64,000 bases of DNA from JAOPZW01 sp963788935 (GCA_963788935.1 CAWBIM010000011.1:4020-68019); one strand, 5' to 3'; positions 16,440 through 25,711 are shown, counted from the first letter of the stretch. Notes: generated from the letters alone by a model not told the origin. Numbers and translations are program-made.

Positions 16440-18080
16440 CGCCCCCGCCGCGACCCACGAGGTCACGAACCAGCCGCCGCCGCTGGAGGGTCGCGACCTC
16501 TTCGCCGACAACGCGCCCCTGCGCGAGGCCCTCGAGCGCGAGGGCGCGGGCCACGCGACCGAGCGCCTGCACGCCGCCGGCGCGTTCTGGGGCGGCGAGC
16601 CGATGACCTGGGGCGCGCAGGCCAACGAGCACCCGCCGGTGCTGCACACCCACGACCGCTTCGGCCGCCGCCGCGACGAAGTCGAGTTCCACCCCGCCTG
16701 GCACGCGCTCATGGCCGCCGGGACCCGCGACGGCCTGCACGCGCTGCCGTGGACGACCGACGAGCCGGGCGCGACACGTCACCCGCGCCGCGCTCTACCA
16801 GTGCGCGGTCCAGGCCGAGGCCGGCTTCGGCTGCCCGCTGACGATGACCTTCGCCGCCGTCCCCGCGCTGCGCGCCCAGCCCGACGTCGCGGCCGAGTGG
16901 GTCCCGCGGCTCACGCACCCGGCCTACGACCCGGAGCTGAAGGCCGCCGCCGACAAGCCGAGCGCGCTGTGCGGCATGGCCATGACCGAGAAGCAGGGCG
17001 GCTCCGACGTGCGCGCGAACACGACGACCGCGAGCGCCCTCGACGACGGCGCCTACGAGCTCACCGGTCACAAGTGGTTCTGCAGCGCGCCGATGTGCGA
17101 CCTCTTCCTCGTCCTCGCGCGCACGGACGAGGGCGTCTCGTGCTTCGCCCTGCCGCGCGTCCTGCCCGACGGCACCCGCAACGCGGGCTTCCGGATCCAG
17201 CGCCTGAAGGACAAGCTCGGCAACCGCTCCAACGCGTCCAGCGAGGTCGAGTTCCACGGCGCATGGGCCCGGATGGTCGGCGAGCCGGGCCGCGGCGTGC
17301 CGACCATCATCCAGATGGTCAACCACACCCGCCTGGACTGCGTGATCGGCGCCGCGGGCGGGATGCGCGCCGCCGTCGCCCAGGCCGCCTGGCACGCCGC
17401 CCACCGCCGCGCGTTCGGCGCCCGCCTCGCCGACCAGCCCGCGATGGCGAACGTCCTCGCCGACCTCGCGATCGAGGCCGAGGCGGCGACGGTCACCGCG
17501 ATGCGCCTCGCGCGCGCGTACGACGAGGCCGACGAGGACCGCACCGCCGAGCTGTTCAAGCGCCTGGCGACCGCGGTCGGCCAAGTACCACGTCTGCAAG
17601 CGCGTCCCGGGCCACGCGGCCGAGGCGCTCGAATGCCTGGGCGGCAACGGCTACGTCGAGGCCTCGGGGATGCCGCGCCTGTACCGCGAGGCGCCGCTCG
17701 GGTCGATCTGGGAGGGCTCGGGCAACGTCATGGCGCTCGACGTCCTGCGCGCGCTGCGCTCGGCCCCGGAGACCCTGCAGGTGTTCCTGGCGGAGGTCGA
17801 CGAGGCCGCCGGAGCCGACGCGCGCCTCGACGCGTTCACCGCCCGCCTGCGTGCCGCGCTCGCCGACCCCGACGAGCTCGAGCACCGCGCGCGCCGCGTC
17901 GTCGAGGCGCTCGCGCTCGCGCTGCAGGCGTCGCTGCTCGTCCGCCACGCCCCGCCCGCGGTCGCCGACGCGTTCTGCGCCGCGCGGCTCGACGGGTCCG
18001 GGGGCCTGGCCTACGGCACGCTCCCGGCCGGCGTCGCGACGGCCGCGATCGTCGCCCGCCACACCCCGCCCGCGGCCTAG
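16420..18080 (+). CDS. AidB-type acyl-CoA dehydrogenase (two frameshifts)
   Basis: The N-terminus reads MSTLARSAPAATHEVTNQPP and then FWGGEPMTWGAQANEHPPVL with EVEFHPAWHALM, the AidB-like N-terminal extension. The flavin and substrate core is ALCGMAMTEKQGGSDVRANT and ELTGHKWFCSAP. The C-terminal part has ALECLGGNGYVEASGMPRLY and LGSIWEGSGNVMALDVLRAL. Three frames are needed. One extra base near 16773 (restoring PGAHVTRAALYQC) and one near 17579 (restoring ATAVAKYHVCKR) make a single protein of about 550 residues. E. coli AidB binds FAD and DNA and is linked to alkylation stress; many relatives have unknown acyl substrates. Co-transcribed with TetR. Confidence 0.88.
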
Positions 18081-18143
18081 ACCCGGCACGGCGCGGCGCG
18101 GCCTCCGCGGGCACGACCCCCGGCGTGCGACGATGTGGGCGCC

Positions 18144-19316
18144 ATGGGCGGAGGATCCATCCAGCTCGCCCGCCTGTTCGGGATTCGCATCGGCGCCAGC
18201 CCGAGCTGGTTCGTCGTGCTGTTCCTGATGATCTACTACCTGTCGGGCGTCTTCGACGACTCGCTCGAGGGCTACTCGAACGACACCGCGTACGTCGTCG
18301 CCGTCGTCGGCGCGCTGCTGTTCTTCGTCTCGCTGATCCTGCACGAGTTGGGCCACGCCCTCGTCGCGCGGCGCAACGGGATCGGGGTCTCGAGCATCGA
18401 GCTGTGGTTCTTCGGCGGCCTGGCGAAGCTCACGCGCGACCCGACGACGCCGGGCGTCGACTTCCGCATCAGCGCCGCCGGCCCGCTCGTGACGTTCCTC
18501 GTCCTCGTCGCCTGCTGCCTGACGCTCGTCGCGCTCGGGGTCGGCGACCTCGTGGACGCCGCGACGCTGTCGTTCGTCACCACGACGCCGGTCGAGGGCC
18601 TGCTCTCGTGGCTGGCCGGGATCAACCTCGTGGTGTTGGTCTTCAACCTCGTCCCCGCGTTCCCGCTGGACGGCGGGCGGATCGCGCGCGCGATCGCGTG
18701 GAAGATCACGGGCGACCCGAACCGCGGCACGCGCTTCTCGGCCCGGATCGGCCAGGGCTTCGCGTACATCCTCATGGGCCTCGGCGCGTACGTCATCCTG
18801 CGCGGCGACGCGTTCGGCGGCCTGTGGTTCCTCGTTCTCGGCTGGTTCCTGGCCCAGGCGGCGCGCGGGGCCGTCGTGTCGAGCCGCTTCTCCGAGCGCC
18901 TCGAGGGCGTCACGGTCGCCGACGTCATGGACACCCAGCCGGTGACCGTGCCGGGCGAGCTGAGCGTCGGGGACGCCCAGGACGAGTTCTTCCTGCGCTA
19001 CCGCTTCCCGTGGTTCCCGGTCGTCGACGGCTTCGGGCGCTTCCTCGGCATCCTGCGCGAGGAGTCCGTCGAGGGGGCGGTGAACGACGGCCGCCCGACG
19101 ATGACGGTCGGCGAGGTCCTCGGAGGCCGCCCGGACGAGAACTCCTTCGTCCCGCGCGAGACCCCGATCGAGCAGCTCCTCGGCTCGGAGACGCTGCGGG
19201 GCATGGGCGCGCTCATGGTCGTCGACTCCGAGCAGCGGCTGTGCGGCGTCGTCACGATCGAGCAGGTCCGCCGCGCCCTCGCCGGGGCCGTCCGGGACCC
19301 GGTCACCGAGACCTGA
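18144..19316 (+). CDS. Site-2 protease family (M50) metalloprotease with two CBS domains
   Basis: About 390 residues starting MGGGSIQLARLFGIRIGASP (a GTG 9 nt upstream is an alternative). Transmembrane helices surround the zinc motif SLILHELGHALVARRNGIGV (HExxH) and the second ligand site FNLVPAFPLDGGRIARAIAW (the NPxxPLDGG-like loop). After about residue 255 come two CBS repeats (VADVMDTQPVTVPGEL; MTVGEVLGGRPDENSF) that probably sense adenylates or other ligands. These SpoIVFB-like enzymes cleave substrates within the membrane. The substrate is unknown and no partner gene is adjacent. Confidence 0.93.
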   Translation: MGGGSIQLARLFGIRIGASPSWFVVLFLMIYYLSGVFDDSLEGYSNDTAYVVAVVGALLFFVSLILHELGHALVARRNGIGVSSIELWFFGGLAKLTRDPTTPGVDFRISAAGPLVTFLVLVACCLTLVALGVGDLVDAATLSFVTTTPVEGLLSWLAGINLVVLVFNLVPAFPLDGGRIARAIAWKITGDPNRGTRFSARIGQGFAYILMGLGAYVILRGDAFGGLWFLVLGWFLAQAARGAVVSSRFSERLEGVTVADVMDTQPVTVPGELSVGDAQDEFFLRYRFPWFPVVDGFGRFLGILREESVEGAVNDGRPTMTVGEVLGGRPDENSFVPRETPIEQLLGSETLRGMGALMVVDSEQRLCGVVTIEQVRRALAGAVRDPVTET

Positions 19317-19342
19317 CCCCCGCCGCGCCAGGCGGTCCGCCG

Positions 19343-19357
19343 CCCTCCGGGGGAGGG
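19343..19357. terminator. Short GC hairpin after the protease gene
   Basis: CCCTCC-GGG-GGAGGG lies 27 nt after the protease stop and 39 nt before sdhA. A 6-bp stem without a T-tract is a weak terminator at best. Confidence 0.3.
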
Positions 19358-19395
19358 TCGGCTCCGGGGAGGCGACCGATACAGTTTCGCCCCCC

Positions 19396-21091
19396 ATGCC
19401 AGCACACGACGTCCTGATCATCGGAGCAGGCCTCGCCGGCCAGCGTGCCGCCCTGGCCGCCGCCGACGAGGGCGCCTCCGTCGCGATCATGAGCAAGGTC
19501 CACCCGGTGCGCTCGCACTCCGTGGCGGCCGCCGGCGGGATCAACGCGGCGCTCAACCCCGAGGACACGTGGGAGTCGCACGCCTACGACACCGTGAAGG
19601 GGTCGGACTTCCTCGGCGACCAGGACGCGATCGAGGTCATGTGCCGCGCCGCGCCGGACGAGCTGCTGCACCTCGAGCACATCGGCGTCACCTTCCACCG
19701 CAACGACAAGGGCGAGCTCGGCACCCGCGCCTTCGGCGGCGCCTCCGCCGCGCGGACCTACTACGTGGCCGACATCACCGGCCAGGCGATCCTCCACGTC
19801 CTCTACGAGCAGCTGCTCAAGTACTCCGATCGCGTCGACCGCTACGAGGAGTGGTTCACGACCTCGGTGATCCTCGACGACACGGGGACGTGCGTCGGCT
19901 GCGTCGCGCGCGACATCCGCAGCGGCGCGATGGAGACGTTCACGGCCAAGAACGTGATCCTCGCCAGCGGCGGCGCCGGCCAATGCTTCAAGCCGACGAC
20001 GAACGCGCTGATCTGCACGGGCGACGGCATCGCGCAGGCCTACCGCGCGGGCGCGCCGCTGATGGACATGGAGATGATCCAGTACCACCCGACGACGCTC
20101 GCCGAGAACGGCTTCCTCATCACCGAGGGCGCCCGCGGCGAGGGCGCGCATCTCCTGAACGCCGACGGCGACCGCTTCATGGAGAAGTACGCGCCGAACA
20201 AGATGGAGCTCGCCTCCCGCGACGTCGTCTCGCGGGCCGAGCAGACCGAGATCAACGAGGGCCGGGGCGTCGGCCAGAACGGCGGCGGTATCTCGCTCGA
20301 CATCACGGTCGTGCCGCGCAAGCGCACGCTCGAGGCCCTGCGCGAGATCGTGAACATCGGCAAGGACTTCGCGGGCGTCGACATCACGCGCGAGCCGATC
20401 GAGATCCGCCCGGGCCAGCACTACATCATGGGCGGGGTCAAGACCGACATCGAGGGCCGCACCTCGATCCCGGGCCTGTACGCCGCCGGCGAGGTCGCGT
20501 GCGTCTCGGTGCACGGCGGCAACCGCCTCGGCGCGAACTCGCTGCTCGACACGCTGATCTTCGGCGCGCGCTCGGGCCGGCACGCCGCCCACCGCGCGGC
20601 CGGGATCGGCGATGCCCGACGCCGGCCGGGCCGCGCTCCAGGACGACGAGCGGATGATCGAGGCGATCATCGCCCGCGACCGCGGCGGCCGCCGGATCTC
20701 GGAGATCAAGGACGAGCTCGGCACCGTCCTCAACCGCCACTGCGCCGTGTTCCGCGACGAGGCCGGGCTGCGCGAGGCCCACGAGGTCGTGCGACGCCTC
20801 AAGGAGGAGGAGAAGACGGCGTACATCGACGACCGCGGCACCGTCTTCAACCAGGACGTGCTCGGCGCGATCGAGCTCGGGTACATGCTCGACTGCGCGG
20901 AGGCGATCGTCGTCGCCGCGATCGAGCGCAAGGAGTCCCGCGGGGCGCAGTTCCGCACCGACTTCCCGGAGCGCAACGACGAGGACTGGCTCAAGCACAT
21001 CGACCTCAACCGCAACGGGGACGACACGCCCGAGATCAGCTACTCGCCGGTGACGATCACGAAGTGGCAGCCGGAAGAGAGGAAGTACTAG
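19396..21091 (+). CDS. sdhA: Succinate dehydrogenase flavoprotein subunit (frameshifted)
   Basis: The N-terminus DVLIIGAGLAGQRAALAAAD is the FAD Rossmann motif. RSHSVAAAGGINAALNPED carries the His that links FAD covalently in this family. Substrate residues appear in EMIQYHPTTLAENGFLITEG, ELASRDVVSRA and HYIMGGVKTDIEG, and the C-terminal domain ends ISYSPVTITKWQPEERKY. The frame changes near 20608, where one extra base joins HRAAGIG to MPDAGRAALQDDE. Intact length about 564 residues. No Tat signal is present, so the enzyme is cytoplasmic-facing. It oxidises succinate in the TCA cycle and passes electrons to SdhB, whose gene starts 3 nt later. Confidence 0.95.
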
Positions 21092-21094
21092 GTC

Positions 21095-22258
21095 ATGGCC
21101 GACTTCACCCTGCGGCTGCGCCGCTACGACCCCGAGTCGGGCGACGCCCCGTACTGGGACGAGCACACGATCGACCTCGAGCCCCACCGCTCGGTCCTCG
21201 AGGGCATCCTCCAGGCCAAGGCGCGCTTCGACGGCTCCATCGGCATCCGCTGCTCGTGCCGCGCCGCGATCTGCGGCTCGTGCGGGGTGCGGATCAACGG
21301 CCAGCCCGGCCTGGCCTGCCACACGCACCTCGACATCGCCAAGGAGGGCGCGCACGACGGGGTCATCGAGGTCGAGCCCATGGGCAACATGCCCGTGATC
21401 AAGGACCTCATCGTCGACATGGACGCGGTCCACTGGAAGAAGATCCAGCGCGTCACGCCGTGGCTCATCAACAAGGAGCCGATCCCCGAGCGCGAGTACA
21501 TCGTCCCGCACGAGAACATGGTCGACGTGACGCAGTCGATGGCCTGCATCCAGTGCGGCGCCTGCGTCTCGGACTGCCTCTCGATGGAGGTCGACCCGGA
21601 CTTCATCGGCCCGGCCGCGCTGGCCAAGGCCTACCGCTTCGTCGGCGACCCGCGCGACGCCCAGCAGTTCGAGCGCCTCAAGGACCTCGCCGAGGACCCG
21701 GCCGGCATCTACGACTGCACCCACTGCTTCAAGTGCATCGAGGCGTGCCCGAAGGGCGTCGCGCCGATGAGCCAGATCATGCGCCTGCGCCGCCGCGCCG
21801 GCAGCGACCACCACATCAACGACCGCAACAACGGCGAGCGCCACGAGAAGGCGATCACCTACCTCGTGCGCGACTACGGCCTCCTGTACGAGGCCGAGAT
21901 GCTGCCGCGCTCCTACGGCGGCTACTCGTGGTTCGCGAAGTTCCACCCGTCGGCCGGGCTCGAGCTCGTCGACTCCCTGCCGGTGATCACGAAGGCGCTG
22001 CTGCGCCGCAAGGTCACCCCCGGCAAGGCGTTGCGCGGCCACAAGATCCCCGGCCCGGACCTCAAGTCCGTGAAGCGGATCTTCGAGACGGTCGAGGGCA
22101 AGGACGACCGCTACGAGCTGAACCTGTACATCTCCGGCTACGACGAGGACGACTCGGGCGGCGCGACCGCCAGCGCGTCGTCCGCGGCCGGCAGCGCCCA
22201 GGCCGGCGCCGAGTCCGGCCAGCCGGGCCAGAGCCCCGAGGAGTCGCCCACCCGATGA
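21095..22258 (+). CDS. sdhB: Succinate dehydrogenase iron-sulfur subunit, long class-E form
   Basis: 387 residues, clearly longer than the usual 230-260. The N-terminal ferredoxin domain binds [2Fe-2S] (CSCRAAICGSCG plus a later Cys). Two four-cysteine motifs follow: CIQCGACVSDC and CTHCFKCIEACP. The second looks able to hold a [4Fe-4S] cluster rather than the classical [3Fe-4S], as described for archaeal class-E enzymes. After about residue 235 there is an extra region (HINDRNNGERHEKAITYLVR to YISGYDEDD) and a low-complexity Ala/Ser/Gly tail. It passes electrons toward quinone. The stop overlaps the ATG of the CCG-domain gene (ATGA). Confidence 0.93.
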   Translation: MADFTLRLRRYDPESGDAPYWDEHTIDLEPHRSVLEGILQAKARFDGSIGIRCSCRAAICGSCGVRINGQPGLACHTHLDIAKEGAHDGVIEVEPMGNMPVIKDLIVDMDAVHWKKIQRVTPWLINKEPIPEREYIVPHENMVDVTQSMACIQCGACVSDCLSMEVDPDFIGPAALAKAYRFVGDPRDAQQFERLKDLAEDPAGIYDCTHCFKCIEACPKGVAPMSQIMRLRRRAGSDHHINDRNNGERHEKAITYLVRDYGLLYEAEMLPRSYGGYSWFAKFHPSAGLELVDSLPVITKALLRRKVTPGKALRGHKIPGPDLKSVKRIFETVEGKDDRYELNLYISGYDEDDSGGATASASSAAGSAQAGAESGQPGQSPEESPTR

Positions 22259-23160
22259 AGGTCGCCTACTGGCCCGGCTGCGTCAGCCGCGGCTTCACCC
22301 CCGAGCTGCACGGCTCGATGGCGAAGGTCGCGCCGCTGCTCGACCTCGAGCTCGTCGAGCTCGACCGGGCGTCCTGTTGCGGCGCGGGCGTCATCGCCGA
22401 GCACAACCAGGAGCTCGCCGACACGCTCAACGCGCGCACGTTCGCGCTCGCGCAGCAGGTCGACGGCGCCGAGCTGATGATGAACATCTGCTCGACCTGC
22501 CAGGGCGCGCAGACCGAGTGCCAGGAGCGCCTCGACGCGAACGCGGACTACCGCGACCACGTCAACGGCACCCTCAGCGCCGACGGCCTCGCCTACGAGA
22601 AGGGGCTCACGAACAAGAACCTCCTCTGGCTGCTCGTCGAGGACATGGGCCTCGACGAGCTGAAGTCGCGGGTCAAGCGCCCGCTCACCGACCTGCGCGT
22701 CGGGCCGTTCTACGGCTGCTACATCGTGCGCCCGACCGACCGCCTGGGCATCGACCGCGAGCACCCGCGCGACACGTACCTCCACGAGGTCATCGCGGCC
22801 CTCGGCGGCGAGGTCATCGAGTACGCGGGCCAGTACAAGTGCTGCGGCTTCCCCATCATCACGATGAACAAGGAGGTGTCGCTCAAGCAGGCCGGGCGCC
22901 ACCTCGGGGACGCCGTCGACGCCGACGCCGACTGCCTCGTGACCCCGTGCCCGCTGTGCCACCTCAACCTCGACCTCCAGCAGCCGCTGGCCGAGCGCGT
23001 CATGGGCCGCAACCTCAACATGCCGGTGCTGCACCTCCCCCAGCTCCTCGGCCTCGCGCTCGGGCTCGAGCCCGACGAGCTCGGGATGCAGCGCCACGTG
23101 GTCAAGCCGGCGTCGGTCATCGACTGGACGACGTCGGTGGTCGGCGGCGTCGAGGCCTGA
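22255..23160 (+). CDS. CCG-domain subunit of class-E succinate dehydrogenase (HdrB/SdhE-like)
   Basis: 301 residues. It carries the two cysteine-rich CCG domains shared with heterodisulfide reductase HdrB and with the membrane-associating subunit of class-E succinate:quinone reductases: YWPGCVSRG, ASCCGAGV and ICSTCQGA in the first half, and FYGCYIVRP, QYKCCGFPI and TPCPLCHLN in the second. No transmembrane helices are visible, consistent with attachment by amphipathic segments instead of heme-bearing anchors. Its position after sdhA and sdhB with a 4-nt overlap makes it the third subunit. No sdhF-like or classical sdhC/sdhD gene follows. Confidence 0.92.
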   Translation: MKVAYWPGCVSRGFTPELHGSMAKVAPLLDLELVELDRASCCGAGVIAEHNQELADTLNARTFALAQQVDGAELMMNICSTCQGAQTECQERLDANADYRDHVNGTLSADGLAYEKGLTNKNLLWLLVEDMGLDELKSRVKRPLTDLRVGPFYGCYIVRPTDRLGIDREHPRDTYLHEVIAALGGEVIEYAGQYKCCGFPIITMNKEVSLKQAGRHLGDAVDADADCLVTPCPLCHLNLDLQQPLAERVMGRNLNMPVLHLPQLLGLALGLEPDELGMQRHVVKPASVIDWTTSVVGGVEA

Positions 23161-23607
23161 GGTCCGCTGGGCGGTCCCCGGGCGTCGGGCGGCCGGGCGC
23201 CATGCGCGGTCGCGCGCGTCCCGCGGGCGCTCGGGAACTGAAGCGGCGAGGGGGAGGTGAGCGAGCGCTGCGGCGTGCGATTCAGACCTCCTGATGCGCC
23301 TTCTGTGCGCCTGGCAGACAGAACGCGCATCAGCCCGCGATCGCCCCCGCCGCGGCCTCCGACCCGCACCCCTTACCGCGCAGTCCGCAAACGCCGCGCC
23401 GCACCCAGAGCGCCCGAGCGGCACGCCACTACCCGACCCTCAGCCCGCGCACACCGCACGCCCACCGCGCATAGCGCCGCAAGCGCAGGCCCCGCACGCC
23501 CCACCCGCCCGCGCGTAGCGCCACAAGGTCACGGCCCGGTCCCTTTTCGGTAAGAACGCGCCCCCGACGGTCAAGAACCCGGCATGACGCGCCGATGCTC
23601 GGCCACC
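23161..23607. other. Spacer downstream of the succinate dehydrogenase operon
   Basis: About 450 nt of C-rich DNA with no convincing gene. It contains a two-unit imperfect direct repeat at 23442-23527. The hairpin potential after 23160 is weak. Confidence 0.4.
23442..23527. repeat. Two-copy imperfect direct repeat
   Basis: Two units of about 43 nt lie side by side. Each has a CCGCACGCCC-type start and ends GCGCATAGCGCCGCAAG (23467-23483) or GCGCGTAGCGCCACAAG (23511-23527), 15 of 17 identical. Origin unknown. Confidence 0.45.
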
Positions 23608-23814
23608 ATGCCCGAGGCCAACAGCCAGTCCTTCCCCCAGTCCCAGCGCGAGCTCGTCGGCCTCGCCCTGCGGCGCGGCGCCTGCCGCCCCGGCGTCGCC
23701 CCCGCCGCGCCCGGCTCGCAGCGCGACCGCGTCGCCGCCGCCCTCGCTCTCGGTCTCGGCGGCACCCGCAAGGGTGCCTCGGCGGGCGTCGCGCGCCGCG
23801 GCATCTACCGCTAG
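23608..23814 (+). CDS. Small hypothetical protein (68 aa)
   Basis: From the ATG at 23608 the ORF reads MPEANSQSFPQSQRELVGLA and ends GVARRGIYR. It is Ala/Arg/Gly-rich. The first 25 residues have mixed composition typical of real proteins, and a relatively A/T-rich stretch 40-60 nt upstream could be a promoter. No family recognised. Moderate chance that it is spurious. Confidence 0.4.
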   Translation: MPEANSQSFPQSQRELVGLALRRGACRPGVAPAAPGSQRDRVAAALALGLGGTRKGASAGVARRGIYR

Positions 23815-24183
23815 ACGGCCGCCACAACCGCCGCCGCGACGCCGATCTGAGCGGCAGCGCGCCGCAATCGGGCTGGTCGCCGACCAACGTCGTAGACGCC
23901 GTGCGGGTTGTCGCAGCGGCGTTGCGCGAATTCTGCGCTGACCGGTCAGGTCCGGTCCCGGCACCATTCATGGTCCCCCTGGTGGTGTGCGGGGCGGGCT
24001 CTGCAACAGCTCGGATGCTGTGCCCGTCCCGCCTCACCGAACCCCATCGCCGAACCCCCACCCCCGCGGGCCGACCCACGGGCGGCTTTCGACCCAGCCG
24101 CCCGTGGGCCGTCGCGCTACCCGCACCCGGCGACGCCTGTTCTCTCCCCGGTCGCACCGGCCGTCCGATGGGACAGTCCTGGT
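23815..24183. other. Spacer containing a strong hairpin, upstream of the cupin gene
   Basis: About 370 nt. The only clear structure is the 13-bp hairpin at 24075-24108. ORFs crossing it change composition abruptly and look like shadows. Confidence 0.35.
24075..24108. terminator. Perfect 13-bp hairpin
   Basis: CCCACGGGCGGCT (24075-24087) pairs perfectly with 24096-24108 around an 8-nt loop, about 75 nt before the cysteine-dioxygenase-like gene. It may terminate upstream transcription or act in the leader; no T-tract follows. Confidence 0.45.
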
Positions 24184-24753
24184 GTGCCCCCCTTCGCCTC
24201 CCCCTCTCCCTTCTCCGCGACCTCCGAGTCGCCGGCGTTCGCGAGCTTCGCCCGCACCGCCGACGCCCTCGTCGACCAGCCCCACGCGATCGCCGCGCAT
24301 CTCACGCAGCTCCTGCGCCGCGACGACTGGCTCGCGCCCGAGGATCGTGCGCCCGGAACCGACTCCTATCGCCAGCACGTCCTCCACGTGTCGCCGTGCC
24401 GGCAGCTCTCGATCGTGTCGCTCGTCTGGCTCCCCGGCCAGACGACGCCCGTCCACGACCACGTCTCGTGGTGCATCGTCGGCGTCTACCGCGGCGTCGA
24501 GCGCGAGGAGCGCTTCGACCTCGTCGAGGCCGACGGCCGCCAGTGGCTCGAGCCGGCCGGCACGGTGTTCGCCGCCCGCGGCCACGTCGAGACCCTCATC
24601 CCGCCCGAGGGCGACATCCACACCGTGACGGCCGCCGGCCGCGACCTCGCGATCTCGATCCACGTGTACGGCGCCGACATCGAGCAGCGCGGCACGAGCA
24701 TCGACCGCCGCTACGACGACCTCCCCGTCGTGCGGCGCGACCGCTCCGCCTGA
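24184..24753 (+). CDS. Cysteine dioxygenase-like cupin protein
   Basis: About 189 residues from the GTG at 24184 (VPPFASPSPFSATSESPAFA). The cupin core reads LSIVSLVWLPGQTTPVHDHV and then SWCIVGVYRGVEREERF. The HxH pair and a later His (PPEGDIHTV) match the three-His iron site of the cysteine dioxygenase type I family. These enzymes oxidise cysteine or related thiols (for example 3-mercaptopropionate) to sulfinates using O2. The residues that choose the substrate cannot be judged by eye. It is a single-gene unit followed by a patch of gene relics. Confidence 0.82.
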   Translation: MPPFASPSPFSATSESPAFASFARTADALVDQPHAIAAHLTQLLRRDDWLAPEDRAPGTDSYRQHVLHVSPCRQLSIVSLVWLPGQTTPVHDHVSWCIVGVYRGVEREERFDLVEADGRQWLEPAGTVFAARGHVETLIPPEGDIHTVTAAGRDLAISIHVYGADIEQRGTSIDRRYDDLPVVRRDRSA

Positions 24754-24852
24754 GCCCGGACGGTCCGCCCGCGGTCCGTTTCGACCGCCGGTCCAGCCAC
24801 GTCCGCCGTCGGGTCCATGGGCGGGCGCGACGCCCGTCGCTAGGTTCGCGCG

Positions 24853-24903
24853 GTGCGCCTGTCACCCGCCGACCAGGACAAGCTGCTGCTCGCGGTCGCC
24901 GGA
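24853..24903 (+). pseudogene. Relic of the 5' end of a urease gamma subunit gene (ureA)
   Basis: From a GTG at 24853 the frame reads MRLSPADQDKLLLAVAG, very close to the invariant start of UreA, and then similarity stops abruptly at 24903. Nothing UreA-like follows and no other urease gene is in the window. Seventeen residues is short, so chance cannot be excluded. Confidence 0.45.
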
Positions 24904-24990
24904 CACGAGCGTGTAGGCGTCGACGACCCACTGCAGCGCGCTCAGGTCGGCGTCGAGGTCACGGGCCAGGCCGGCGCCCGCTTCGACGAC
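24904..24990 (-). pseudogene. Relic of the N-terminal region of a DHA2-type MFS transporter
   Basis: On the minus strand the sequence reads GLARDLDADLSALQWVVDAY followed by TLV. This is the first periplasmic loop and start of helix 2 of EmrB/QacA-type drug transporters. It begins exactly where the ureA-like sequence on the other strand stops. Only about 29 codons remain, with no start or rest of the gene. Confidence 0.45.
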
Positions 24991-25024
24991 GCCAGGCCGT
25001 CGCCGAGCGCCGCCCCGGCCCCGC

Positions 25025-25711
25025 TCACGACGCCGTCGACGCGACGCGCGCGCGCTCGCGCACGAGCAGCACGACCCCGAAGGCGATGAGCCACAGGCTC
25101 CACAGCACGTAGCCGGCGAAGTTCGCCGTGTCGACGGCCGGGAGGTCGAGCGGCGAGACGACCCCGACGAGGACCAGCGCGGCCGCGACGCCCCCGAGGA
25201 CGACGAACCAGCGCCCGGCGAAGCGCCGGCCGAGGGCGACGAGGACGAGCACGGTCCACGTCGCCGTCAGGAGGTACCCGAGCGTCTCGCCGATCGCCGT
25301 GCCGAGGATGTCGCTCGCCGTCGTGAACGCGTCGCGGGCGTCGGCGGCGACGGCGGCGGATCCGCTCGCGGCGTCCGCGGCGTAGCCGGGCACGAGCAGC
25401 GGCCAGCGCAGCAGGCCGACGACCTGCACGACGGCGGCGGCGATCCCGACGCGCACCGCGATCCGCATCGCGGGCGCCGACGACAGGCGGCCGACGCCGA
25501 CCGCGATCGGGGCGAACAGCGCGGCGGACAGGGCCAGGACGACGAACCAGGCGCTCACCGCGTTCTGGTGCGCGCGGAACGAGGCCAGCACGTCGCCGGC
25601 CGGATGGTCGAGCACGTCGGGGTAGTCGAAGATCGACCCGAGGGCCGTGAAGCCGACGTTCGCGAGGACGGCGGCGAGGATCAGCAGGGCGGCGGTGCGG
25701 CGTGGGCTCAT
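25025..25711 (-). CDS. DUF4386 family membrane protein
   Basis: 228 residues beginning MSPRRTAALLILAAVLANVG. Six or so transmembrane helices alternate with short loops (SAWFVVLALSAALFAPIAVG; ETLGYLLTATWTVLVLVALG; VLWSLWLIAFGVVLLVRERA). A first extracytoplasmic loop contains IFDYPDVLDHPAGDVLASF. The pattern matches the DUF4386 family, whose function is unknown. Its ATG overlaps the stop of the upstream small gene (ATGA at 25708-25711), so the pair is an operon, divergent from the AfsR-like regulator that may control it. Confidence 0.85.
   Translation of the reverse strand: MSPRRTAALLILAAVLANVGFTALGSIFDYPDVLDHPAGDVLASFRAHQNAVSAWFVVLALSAALFAPIAVGVGRLSSAPAMRIAVRVGIAAAVVQVVGLLRWPLLVPGYAADAASGSAAVAADARDAFTTASDILGTAIGETLGYLLTATWTVLVLVALGRRFAGRWFVVLGGVAAALVLVGVVSPLDLPAVDTANFAGYVLWSLWLIAFGVVLLVRERARVASTAS

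Noticed and set aside
23442..23527. Start of a CRISPR array
   Set aside because: Only two imperfect, directly adjacent units without spacers of regular length, and no cas genes nearby.
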